From contig JAIXTT010000059.1 in NCBI GenBank assembly GCA_027483795.1, positions 1 through 57,505 of the forward strand: a stretch of 57,505 nucleotides of DNA, in the 5' to 3' direction. Source of the stretch: Hyphomicrobiales bacterium (GTDB taxonomy: Bacteria > Pseudomonadota > Alphaproteobacteria > Rhizobiales > Beijerinckiaceae). A program made the position numbers and the translations under genes. The notes under the pieces are model-generated. The model was given only the letters and a program-made list of their open reading frames with translations, ran no database searches and was not told where the DNA came from. This document shows positions 1 to 10,496 of this stretch, one piece after another (the stretch's first letter is position 1; every line of letters begins with the position of its first letter).

Positions 1-40
1 AGCTGATGAAATCAAGGACCTTCGACGACGGAACTTGTGG

Positions 41-715
41 ATGCCGCAAATGCGCTCCGGCCCTCCGCCGCTCGTTTATGTCGGCCTCGCGATGCTGGGC
101 ATGGCATACGTCTTCGTGCGCTTGTTCGACCCCCGGCCCTTTTTCCCGGTTCTTCCTCCCGTCTCGCTCGAAGCGGGACGAGAGGTTCATGAGGTCGAGG
201 TGAAGAACGGCGTGATGATCTACAAAGGTTATCTGAAAGTCGATCCCTCATACCGGAACAGTCATTTCTGCTTTCTGGGCAGATATGAAGCTTCGGAAGA
301 TTTACGCTTCCACCCGAGCATTGATGAGGAAGAAAAAAGGCGAATAACGTCAAAAATTGTCCAGACGGAAAAGGCGGTGGCTCATGCCATTATGCGAGTA
401 GGTTTTCTGATTTCAAAATTCAGAAAAGGTTTTGATGGCGTATCACATGGCATGAACACTGTATTTATTATTGTTTTTGACGCAGCGAAGATGGGAAGTG
501 CTGATGATCTCATAGCGCTCTCAACGCCGGAGGATCTGATCAGAAAAGCAGAGAATAAGACAATATACTATTCGATCCGTAACAAAGATCAAATGAAGGA
601 TATGTCCATTCAATTCAACGGAGAGTATTATAATTGCGGAGGATACCATGATCGGATCGTAGTTCAATATATTATAAAAGATTTAAGTATAGAGGCATTC
701 GTCGGTTTCGAATGA
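41..715 (+). CDS. hypothetical membrane-anchored protein
   Basis: A 224-residue protein that I do not recognise. Residues about 10-28 are hydrophobic (VYVGLAMLGMAYVFVRLF) and would form one membrane anchor, with the remainder outside or in the cytoplasm. There are no obvious catalytic motifs. Base composition changes inside the gene: the first ~150 bases are GC-rich like the neighbours, but from about position 220 it is AT-rich with rare codons (AAA, TTA, AGA, ATA), which suggests recent acquisition. The ATG at 41 is preferred to the TTG at 35, although neither has a strong ribosome site. It ends 16 bases before the next gene, so the two are probably co-transcribed. Its reality rests on the long open frame and the foreign composition; function is unknown. 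Confidence 0.6.
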   Translation: MPQMRSGPPPLVYVGLAMLGMAYVFVRLFDPRPFFPVLPPVSLEAGREVHEVEVKNGVMIYKGYLKVDPSYRNSHFCFLGRYEASEDLRFHPSIDEEEKRRITSKIVQTEKAVAHAIMRVGFLISKFRKGFDGVSHGMNTVFIIVFDAAKMGSADDLIALSTPEDLIRKAENKTIYYSIRNKDQMKDMSIQFNGEYYNCGGYHDRIVVQYIIKDLSIEAFVGFE

Positions 716-731
716 GGGGCGAGACGGCACC

Positions 732-2075
732 ATGACCGCCCGCGATCGTACGGGGCTTCAGGGGCCGCGGGGGCGTCGGGGCGTTCTTGCGGTCGGGACG
801 CGGATCTTTTCGGGTCTGTCCGCGGTCCTTGTTGTTTCGGCGGCCGTACTGTTCTCGGGCGCGGGCGCTTCCGATATGCGTCCCGTCCGGCTGGAGGGCG
901 CAACCCTTCGGGAGTTCGAGCGGTTCATCTCAGAGAGCCTCGATGTCGTGGAATTCGATCCGAAGCGGGCGAAGGCGCAACCGCTGCGCTGGAGTGTTGC
1001 GGCGGCCTTTGAGTTCCCGAACCGCTCCGCCGAGATCGATCGGTTCGAGATTTGTACGGCCCCGGCCGCGCTGGCCGTCTTTCGATCCACGTCCGGGACT
1101 TATCTCATCACGGCGGACCTCACGCTCGAACGCGTGCACGATCGCCCCTATCGACCGTTGGGATCGGTGCAGTATCAGTTGCCCGATGAACAAAAAAGGG
1201 TCGTCTGTACGCCCGACGGCGGGATCATCATCGATGATGACCGGCCCGGCAGAGAGGTCTTCGACCAAGGCGATCGGCATACGACGCTCGTCCGCCGGGA
1301 CCGGGGTGGCAACTGGTCGACGGTCGCCGACGTGCGAACCAAGGCGACGAACGGCCGGTTGCCGCCCAGCGCGGACGGCATCGTGCCCGTCGTGCCCCTG
1401 CCGGGCTCCGGAGAGGCCTTGCCGGACTGGATGGTCCCGTTCGACGCTGCGGCGCTCGGCGTCGGGGCACACGACGCGATCATCGTTCGCGGCCGCCGCA
1501 CCACGGTGCTGAACGGTTTTCGGCCGGAAAGGCTCGTCGAAACCGACCCGAAGCTCTCCCGAGCGACGCCGCTGCCCGTGACGCCGTCCATGCTCGAAGC
1601 CTGGTCCTGCGGGGCGACCGCGGCCTTCGTGACCGGGATCGACGAGGGCGGCTCGATTACTCTCGGACGCCTTCACATCGTCGATCGGAAGGATCCGATC
1701 GCGGACCTGTTCGAGCGCACCGGCATCTCTTCCGCGCGGATGGGCATGGGAGCGGGCGGGCGCTGGGGTTGGGCCGTCGCGGGCTTCGGCGACGCCTGCA
1801 TTCTTGCGGATCTGCGATGGAGGCAGGATCGGTCCTTGTTCCTCGCCGAGCGTCTCACCATCCCGTTCGCGGACGGGAAATCCATGGTGATCTCCGTCAA
1901 GCGTCGCCGGACGGCCGACGCACCCCGCGGACTGTGGCGACTGGATCTGATCGACGGCCTGCTTCTGATGGACCGCCGGACGAACATGATCGTCGGCCGG
2001 TTCGAACGGAAGGCGGGAAAGACCACGGTGTTCGTGGTGCGCGGCATGAGATCGGAGGGGCGTCGCGAGGAGTAA
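732..2075 (+). CDS. hypothetical secreted or membrane-anchored protein
   Basis: A 447-residue protein of unknown function. After a basic N-terminus, residues about 20-46 are hydrophobic (FSGLSAVLVVSAAVLFSGAG) and look like an uncleaved anchor or signal peptide, so the body is probably periplasmic. The rest is a mixed beta-rich sequence with repeated hydrophobic stretches and short turns (for example GSVQYQLPDEQKRVV and GGIIIDDDRPGREVF), loosely reminiscent of propeller-like folds; that is inference from texture only. No conserved catalytic motif is visible. It has normal high-GC codon use, unlike the gene just upstream, with which it is probably co-transcribed (16-base gap). Confidence 0.65.
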   Translation: MTARDRTGLQGPRGRRGVLAVGTRIFSGLSAVLVVSAAVLFSGAGASDMRPVRLEGATLREFERFISESLDVVEFDPKRAKAQPLRWSVAAAFEFPNRSAEIDRFEICTAPAALAVFRSTSGTYLITADLTLERVHDRPYRPLGSVQYQLPDEQKRVVCTPDGGIIIDDDRPGREVFDQGDRHTTLVRRDRGGNWSTVADVRTKATNGRLPPSADGIVPVVPLPGSGEALPDWMVPFDAAALGVGAHDAIIVRGRRTTVLNGFRPERLVETDPKLSRATPLPVTPSMLEAWSCGATAAFVTGIDEGGSITLGRLHIVDRKDPIADLFERTGISSARMGMGAGGRWGWAVAGFGDACILADLRWRQDRSLFLAERLTIPFADGKSMVISVKRRRTADAPRGLWRLDLIDGLLLMDRRTNMIVGRFERKAGKTTVFVVRGMRSEGRREE

Positions 2076-2298
2076 GGTCCGGGATACCCGGTTCTGCCGC
2101 GGCTCAGGGAGTCTCGCTGTCGTCGACGATTTCCGCTCCGCGTGGTCGAGGGGCTCTTCATTGCCGAGCTCCGGGTGGCGGTGGCAAGGGGCGGCCGTCA
2201 TGTCGTCTTCCCGCCCGGATTGGAGCGGATCGAATCCTCGGCTATCTGCATCCGTAAGCGTCGCCGTGCCGCGACGCCGTCAGGGAGGAGATGCCGAA

Positions 2299-3462
2299 AT
2301 GCGCATCGTCGACATCCGCGAAGTCACTCGGCCGATCGCCTCGCCCATCCGCAACGCCTATATCGACTTCTCCAAAATGACCGCGAGCCTCGTGGCCGTG
2401 GTCACCGACGTCGTGCGCGATGGTCGGCCCGTCGTCGGCTACGGTTTCAACTCCAACGGCCGTTACGGGCAGGGCGGGCTGATCCGCGAGCGCTTCCGCG
2501 ACCGCGTGCTGGAGGCCGATCCGAAATCCCTGCTTGACGGCGCGCGCGACAATATCGATCCGGCCAAGGTCTGGGCCGCGATGATGAAGAACGAGAAGCC
2601 GGGCGGGCACGGCGAGCGCTCCGTCGCGGTCGGCACCATCGACATGGCCGTCTGGGACGCCGTGGCGAAGATCGAGGGCAAGCCGCTTTTCCGGCTGCTG
2701 GCCGAAAGGCACGGCCGCGAAGCCGATCCGCGGGTGTTCGTCTATGCCGCGGGCGGCTACTACTATCCCGGCAAGGACGTCTCCGCCCTGCGCGGCGAGA
2801 TGCGGAGCTATCTCGACCGCGGCTATACGGTGGTGAAGATGAAGATCGGCGGGGCGTCCCTCGCCGAGGACGCCGCCCGCATCGAGGCGGTCCTCGCCGA
2901 GCTCGACGGGCGGGCGAGCCTCGCGGTCGACGCCAACGGCCGGTTCGATCTCGAGACCGCGATCGCCTATGCCAAGATGCTGCGGGACTACCCGCTGTTC
3001 TGGTACGAAGAGGCCGGCGACCCGCTGGATTATGCGCTGCAGGCCGCCTTGGCCGAGTTCTATCCCGCGCCGATGGCGACGGGCGAGAACCTGTTCTCGC
3101 ATCAGGACGCGCGGAATCTTCTGCGCTACGGCGGCATGCGGTCGGACCGGGACTGGCTGCAATTCGATTGCGCGCTGTCCTATGGTCTCGTCGAATATCT
3201 GCGCACCTTGGAGGAACTGCACCGTGCCGGCTGGTCGCCGTCGCGCTGCATCCCGCACGGCGGCCACCAGATGTCGTTGATGATCGCTGCGGGTCTCGGG
3301 CTCGGCGGCAATGAGAGCTATCCCGATCTGTTCCAGCCCTATGGCGGCTTCCCCGACGGCGTGCGGGTCGAGGGCGGCCACGTCGTCCTCCCCGAACTTC
3401 CCGGCATCGGCTTCGAAGGGAAATCGGATCTGATCGCCGTGATGCGGGATTTGGCGGAATGA
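2299..3462 (+). CDS. tarD: D(-)-tartrate dehydratase
   Basis: A 387-residue enolase-superfamily enzyme that dehydrates D-tartrate to oxaloacetate. The whole sequence closely matches, from memory, the structurally characterised Bradyrhizobium japonicum D-tartrate dehydratase, two residues out of register. The catalytic Lys is K182 (in KMKIGG) and the catalytic His is H320 (in CIPHGGHQ). The Mg ligands are D211 (VDANGR), E237 (WYEE) and E263 (TGEN). The ATG at 2299 is chosen because it has a good ribosome site (GGGAGG at 2284) and starts the family's N-terminus MRIVDIREVT; the frame is open further upstream without homology. The LysR gene on the opposite strand ends 23 bases downstream, and the protocatechuate operon lies beyond it, which suggests a catabolic block for plant-derived acids. 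Confidence 0.93.
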   Translation: MRIVDIREVTRPIASPIRNAYIDFSKMTASLVAVVTDVVRDGRPVVGYGFNSNGRYGQGGLIRERFRDRVLEADPKSLLDGARDNIDPAKVWAAMMKNEKPGGHGERSVAVGTIDMAVWDAVAKIEGKPLFRLLAERHGREADPRVFVYAAGGYYYPGKDVSALRGEMRSYLDRGYTVVKMKIGGASLAEDAARIEAVLAELDGRASLAVDANGRFDLETAIAYAKMLRDYPLFWYEEAGDPLDYALQAALAEFYPAPMATGENLFSHQDARNLLRYGGMRSDRDWLQFDCALSYGLVEYLRTLEELHRAGWSPSRCIPHGGHQMSLMIAAGLGLGGNESYPDLFQPYGGFPDGVRVEGGHVVLPELPGIGFEGKSDLIAVMRDLAE

Positions 3463-3484
3463 GAGCTGCGGCGACGCCCCGGCT

Positions 3485-4390
3485 TCAGGCTTGCCGATCT
3501 TCCATTTCGGCCCTCAGGGCCTTGACGAAGAAGTCGGCGTAAACGCTGAGATCGGAGCCCTTGCGTTTCGCCACATAGGTCTGAAACTCCGTGGGTTCTT
3601 CGATTTCGAGGCATTTGATGCCGCGCATGCCGCCGTCCGCCGCGGTGAAACGGTCGATCATCGCGATGCCGAGCCCCGCCGCCACGAGGGAGCACACGGT
3701 GGTGCCGAACCGCGCGCGGATGCGGATGTCGTAATCGAGCCGCTTCTCGCGGAAGATGCGCGCCATGATGCTGCCGTAGGGATCATTGGGATCGATCCCG
3801 ATCAGCGGATGGCGGACCATCTCCTCCGCGCTCACCGAATCCCGTTTCGCCAGTTCGTGATCCTCGGGAACGATGCAGAAGAGCCGTCCCCAAGCCAGCG
3901 GGACGAAGTCGATCGCGGGATGGTCCAAGGCATGGCTGACCGCCACCACCTCCGCTTCGTTCAGGAGAATGCAGTCGATCGCTTCCTCGATCTTCAGAAT
4001 GTTGATGTCGCCCCGCAATCTCGGAAAACGATCGCGCGTCGCCCGGAAGGCGCGGGGGACCATCACGGCGGCGATGCTCGGGACCGAGCCGATCCTCAGC
4101 TCGAAGGCGTCGCCCTGCTTCATCCGCTCGAGCATCGAGGTCAGTCCGCCGACCTGCGAGAAGATGATGTTGACCTGCTCGAACACGTCCGCGGCCTCGG
4201 CGCTCGGCACGAAGCGCCCGTCGCGACGGTCGAAGAGCCGCAGCCCCAGCGACCGCTCGGTATATTTCATCAGGCGGCTGAGGCCGGGCGCGGAGACGCC
4301 CAGTAGCTTGGCCGCACCGGCCAAGCTGCCGGTGATCATGACCGCCCGGACGACCTCGATCTGGCGCAGCGTGAGCATGCGACGCACCAT
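3485..4390 (-). CDS. LysR-family transcriptional regulator
   Basis: A 301-residue LysR-type regulator. Residues about 5-64 form the winged helix-turn-helix (LTLRQIEVVRAVMITGSLAG followed by AAKLLGVSAPGLSRLM), and the rest is a type 2 periplasmic-binding-like effector domain. It is transcribed away from the quiC-pca operon across a 173-base gap, the usual layout for a regulator of its divergent neighbour, so its likely inducer is a dehydroshikimate, protocatechuate or muconate-type compound (inference). An alternative start is the ATG at 4378, which gives MLTLRQ and the typical LysR N-terminus. A perfect TAACA-N3-TGTTA inverted repeat overlaps the upstream start codon, which fits autoregulation and favours the shorter start. 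It could instead, or also, control tarD. Confidence 0.9.
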   Translation of the reverse strand: MVRRMLTLRQIEVVRAVMITGSLAGAAKLLGVSAPGLSRLMKYTERSLGLRLFDRRDGRFVPSAEAADVFEQVNIIFSQVGGLTSMLERMKQGDAFELRIGSVPSIAAVMVPRAFRATRDRFPRLRGDINILKIEEAIDCILLNEAEVVAVSHALDHPAIDFVPLAWGRLFCIVPEDHELAKRDSVSAEEMVRHPLIGIDPNDPYGSIMARIFREKRLDYDIRIRARFGTTVCSLVAAGLGIAMIDRFTAADGGMRGIKCLEIEEPTEFQTYVAKRKGSDLSVYADFFVKALRAEMEDRQA

Positions 4391-4402
4391 AACAGGATGT
4401 TA
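4390..4402. promoter_or_regulatory. candidate LysR operator
   Basis: TAACAGGATGTTA is a perfect 5-base inverted repeat around GGA and fits the T-N11-A pattern typical of LysR-type binding sites. It sits at the very start of the LysR gene in the gap between it and quiC, where an autoregulatory site would be expected. Assignment is by pattern and position only. Confidence 0.45.
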
Positions 4403-4453
4403 CGGATCATCAAAGAAAAGGTAATTGACGTTATTCTTCCGCCCGGCCTTACT

Positions 4454-4466
4454 CGTGACGGTCACG
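4454..4466. promoter_or_regulatory. palindrome upstream of quiC operon
   Basis: CGTGACGGTCACG is a perfect 6-base inverted repeat with a one-base centre. It lies in the LysR-quiC gap about 100 bases before the quiC start, downstream of the candidate LysR site. It could be a second operator or the activator-proximal half of a bipartite LysR site, but short GC-rich palindromes also occur by chance in this genome. Confidence 0.3.
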
Positions 4467-4563
4467 GTACGGCGCGGTGCAACCGACGGCGCGATCCCCG
4501 TGACGGACCCCGCGCGGCGACGTGAGCCGCAAGCGGCGGAAAACGCATCGAGGTGACCGAAGC

Positions 4564-7210
<2,647 letters not shown>

Positions 7211-7213
7211 GCC

Positions 7214-7840
7214 ATGCCGCAGACCCTCGACGCCCTCAAGCAGACCGCCGCCCAGACGGCGGGACCCTTTGTCCATATCGGGCTCGCTCCGCGAGCGGCG
7301 GGCTTCGACATCTTCGAAAAGAATTTCTCGCCGGTGCTCGTCGACGAACGCACCGAAGGCGAGCGCATCACCATCGAGGGCCGCGTGTTCGACGGGGCGG
7401 GCACGCCGATCCGCGACGTGCTGGTCGAGATCTGGCAGGCGAATGCGGCGGGTCGCTATGCGCATCCGGCCGACCGACAGGCCAAGGACCTCGATCCGCA
7501 TTTCCGCGGCTGGGGCCGCGCGGCGGCCGATTTCGAGACGGGCCTGTGGCGTTTCGAGACGATCAAGCCGGGGTCCTGCATCGGTCGGCAAGGACGGCCC
7601 ATGGCGCCGCACGTGAACGTCTGGTTCGTGGCGCGCGGCATCAATATCGGCCTCAATACGCGGATGTATTTCGAGGACGAGGCCGAGGCGAATGCGGCCG
7701 ATCCCGTGCTGAACCTGATCGAGACCCCCGCACGCCGGAAGACCCTTCTCGCGAGGCGCGAGACGCGCGGGACGGAGACGGTCTATCTGTTCGACATCCG
7801 GGTGCAGGGCGAGGACGAAACCGTCTTCCTCGACGTCTGA
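7214..7840 (+). CDS. pcaG: protocatechuate 3,4-dioxygenase alpha subunit
   Basis: A 208-residue partner of PcaH. It has the same intradiol dioxygenase fold (TAAQTAGPFVHIGL; VLVEIWQANAAGRYAHPAD; GRPMAPHVNVWFVARGINIG) but lacks the Tyr/His iron-ligand set, as alpha subunits do. It helps form the active-site cleft in the alpha-beta protomer. The ATG at 7214 begins three bases after the pcaH stop and is preceded by GGGAACTGAGCC; pcaB follows after eight bases. Length is normal for the family. Confidence 0.95.
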   Translation: MPQTLDALKQTAAQTAGPFVHIGLAPRAAGFDIFEKNFSPVLVDERTEGERITIEGRVFDGAGTPIRDVLVEIWQANAAGRYAHPADRQAKDLDPHFRGWGRAAADFETGLWRFETIKPGSCIGRQGRPMAPHVNVWFVARGINIGLNTRMYFEDEAEANAADPVLNLIETPARRKTLLARRETRGTETVYLFDIRVQGEDETVFLDV

Positions 7841-7848
7841 GGCCCGCC

Positions 7849-9225
7849 ATGACCTTTTCCGCACTCGACTCCGCGCTTCTCGGGCCGCTCTTCGCGACCT
7901 CCGCCATGACGGCGGTGTTTTCCGACCGCGCCCGGATCGCCGCGATGCTGAGGGCCGAGGTCGCGCTGGCACGCGCCGAGGCCGCCGCGGGCCTCGTTCC
8001 GGCGGAACTGGCCGCGGCGATCGCGGCGATCTCGGCCGACGATCTCGATCCCGCCGCGCTCGGGGCGGAGACCGCGCTCGCCGGGGTTCCGGTGATCCCT
8101 TTCGTGAAGGCGGTCCGCAAGCGGCTCCCCGTCGCGCTCGAACCCTTCTTCCATAAGGGCGCGACGACGCAGGACATCGCCGACACGGCGCTGGTCCTCG
8201 TGATGCGCGACGCCTTCGAGCTGATCGCGACCGAGCTTGCGGCGATCATCGACGGTCTCTCGACCATGGCGGATGCCCATCGCATGACGCCCTGCATCGG
8301 CCGCACCTACGGACAGCATGCCGCGCCGATCAGTTTCGGCTTCAAGATCGCGGTGAGATTGGCGGGCATCGCGGATGCGGCCGCGCGCCTGCCGGAGCTG
8401 CGGGAGCGGGTGCTCGTCGCCTCGCTCGGCGGCCCCGTCGGGACGCTGGCGGGCCTCGGCGAACACGGGCCTGCGGTGGCGGCGGCCTTCGCGGACGATC
8501 TCGGGCTCCGTCCGGCGACCGTCGCATGGCACACGCGCCGCGGTGCGACGGCGGAGACGGGCACATGGCTCGCCACGCTTGCGGGGGCGCTGTCCGCCTT
8601 GGCGGGCGACGTGGTCGACCTCGCTTCCACCGAGGTCGGCGAGGCGGCCGAACCCCATGTTCCGGGCCGCGGCGGTTCGTCGGCGATGCCGCACAAGCGC
8701 AATCCCGTCTCGTCGACGGTGATCCTCGCGGCGGCGACCGCCGCGCCCGGGCTCGCCGCGACCCTGCTTTCGGCGATGACGAGCGCGCATGAGCGCCCCG
8801 CCGGCAGCTGGCATGCGGAATGGCACGCGCTTCCCCAGCTTTTCGGCCTCGTCTCGGGCGCGGCGGCGGAGGCCCGCGCGCTCGCCGAAGGGCTCGAGAT
8901 CGATGCCGCAAGGATGCGGAGCAATCTGGATCTGACGCGCGGCCTGATCTTCGCGGATGCCGTCGCCGCTCTGCTCGCGCCCGCCCTCGGCGGCGCGGCG
9001 GCGCATGCTCTGGTCGAAGAGGCCGCCGCCGAGGTGCGCCGCTCGGGGCGTCCGCTCGCGGACGTCCTCATGGACCGGGACCTTCCCCCGCAGGTCGACC
9101 GCGACGCTCTCGCCGCGGCCTTCGATCCGGGCCCGTCCGTCCGTGCGGCGGCCGCGTGGATCGACCCGGTGCTTGCGGAGGCCGCCCGCATCCGTTCCCG
9201 TCTCTCCTCTCCCGCTTCCCGCTGA
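7849..9225 (+). CDS. pcaB: 3-carboxy-cis,cis-muconate cycloisomerase
   Basis: A 458-residue member of the fumarase/aspartase superfamily that lactonises 3-carboxy-cis,cis-muconate to 4-carboxymuconolactone. The superfamily signature is present as GSSAMPHKRNP at about residues 281-291, and the N-terminal region TSAMTAVFSDRARIAAMLRA is typical of PcaB. The start at 7849 lies eight bases after pcaG. The frame is open far upstream over pcaH and pcaG, but that stretch is just the third codon reading of a GC-rich region and has no homology. The gene sits in pathway order between the dioxygenase and the decarboxylase/lactonase fusion. Confidence 0.94.
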   Translation: MTFSALDSALLGPLFATSAMTAVFSDRARIAAMLRAEVALARAEAAAGLVPAELAAAIAAISADDLDPAALGAETALAGVPVIPFVKAVRKRLPVALEPFFHKGATTQDIADTALVLVMRDAFELIATELAAIIDGLSTMADAHRMTPCIGRTYGQHAAPISFGFKIAVRLAGIADAAARLPELRERVLVASLGGPVGTLAGLGEHGPAVAAAFADDLGLRPATVAWHTRRGATAETGTWLATLAGALSALAGDVVDLASTEVGEAAEPHVPGRGGSSAMPHKRNPVSSTVILAAATAAPGLAATLLSAMTSAHERPAGSWHAEWHALPQLFGLVSGAAAEARALAEGLEIDAARMRSNLDLTRGLIFADAVAALLAPALGGAAAHALVEEAAAEVRRSGRPLADVLMDRDLPPQVDRDALAAAFDPGPSVRAAAAWIDPVLAEAARIRSRLSSPASR

Positions 9226-9232
9226 GGCCGCC

Positions 9233-10441
9233 ATGCCGCTGATCGACGCCGCCGGTACGTCGCTGTTCTACGACCTCACGGGTCCCGACGACGCTCCCGT
9301 CGTCGCCTTTTCGAACTCCCTCGGCGCGACCGCCGAAATGTGGGACATGCAGGCGGCGGCGCTCGCCTCGCGCATGCGCGTGCTGCGCTACGACACCCGC
9401 GGCCATGGACGCTCGCCGCTCCGGCCCGGCCCCGTATCCGTCGACGATCTCGCCGACGACTGGGCGGCGCTTCTCGATGCGCTGGGCATCGCTTCGGCCC
9501 ACATCGTAGGCCTTTCGCTCGGCGGCATGACGGCGCAATCGCTTGCGGTCCGGCATCCGGCGAAGGTCCGCAGCCTGACCTTGATGGCGACCGGCCCCTA
9601 TCTCCCGCCGCCCGAGAACTGGAACGCGCGGGCCGCGACCGTGCGGGCCGAGGGTCTGCACGCGATCGTGGACGCCGTCCTCGCACGCTGGTTCACGCCC
9701 GCCCATCTCGCCTCGGCATCCTCTCGCGTCGACTTCTATCGCCGGAAGTTCCTCGACAATTCCGCCGAAGGCTATGCGCTGTGCTGCGAGGCCATTCGGG
9801 ACGCGGATCTGCGGCCCGTTCTCGGTCGGATCGCCGCGCCCACGCTCGTGGTGGCGGGCGCCGACGATCCCGTCACGCCGGTCGCCATGGCGCAGGATCT
9901 GCGCGTCGCGATCCCCGGAGCCGACGTCGCGGTCGTTCCCCGGTCCTCGCATCTGCTTGCCATCGAGCAACACGCGGCCGTCACGGATCTCCTCGTGTCC
10001 TTCTTCGAGCGCGTCGAGGGGCGAGCTTTGCGGCCCGCCGACGGACGGAGCTTCGAGGCCGGCCTCGGCAACCGGAAGGCCGTGCTCGGGGTCGACCACG
10101 TTCAGAATTCGCTGGCCAAGGCGGGTCCGTTCGCGATGCCGTGGCAGGACTTCATCACCCGCGCCGCCTGGGGCGAGATCTGGGGCGACGACCGGATCCC
10201 TTGGAAGACCCGCTCCATGGTGACCCTGGCCATGATGGTCGCGCTGCATCGCGAGGAGGAGTTCAAGCTCCATCTGCGCCCCGCGCTCAAGAACGGCGTG
10301 ACGCTCGACGAATTGCAGGCCCTGCTGCTGCAGACCGCGATCTATGCCGGCGTGCCCGCCGCGAACGCCGCCTTCCGCTGGGCCCGCGACGTGCTCGGCC
10401 CGGAGGCCGACGCGATCGCGCCGCCGACGTCGTCGAACTGA
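9233..10441 (+). CDS. pcaDC: 3-oxoadipate enol-lactonase / 4-carboxymuconolactone decarboxylase fusion
   Basis: A 402-residue bifunctional protein (also called PcaL). Residues 1-260 are an alpha/beta hydrolase, the enol-lactonase PcaD, with nucleophile S95 in GLSLGG, acid D211 or D212 and base H240 (SSHLLAIE). Residues about 277-400 are the carboxymuconolactone decarboxylase PcaC (GVDHVQNSLAKAGPFAMPWQ; LHREEEFKLHLRPALKNGV). The order PcaD-PcaC in one chain means the decarboxylase acts first but is C-terminal, as in other known fusions. It starts seven bases after pcaB and completes conversion to 3-oxoadipate. CoA transferase and thiolase genes (pcaIJF) are not in the window. Confidence 0.95.
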   Translation: MPLIDAAGTSLFYDLTGPDDAPVVAFSNSLGATAEMWDMQAAALASRMRVLRYDTRGHGRSPLRPGPVSVDDLADDWAALLDALGIASAHIVGLSLGGMTAQSLAVRHPAKVRSLTLMATGPYLPPPENWNARAATVRAEGLHAIVDAVLARWFTPAHLASASSRVDFYRRKFLDNSAEGYALCCEAIRDADLRPVLGRIAAPTLVVAGADDPVTPVAMAQDLRVAIPGADVAVVPRSSHLLAIEQHAAVTDLLVSFFERVEGRALRPADGRSFEAGLGNRKAVLGVDHVQNSLAKAGPFAMPWQDFITRAAWGEIWGDDRIPWKTRSMVTLAMMVALHREEEFKLHLRPALKNGVTLDELQALLLQTAIYAGVPAANAAFRWARDVLGPEADAIAPPTSSN

Positions 10442-10496
10442 GGCGTGCGGGAAGACGCCCGGAGGAGGGGACGGGCCCTTCGACGGGCGCCGCGCT

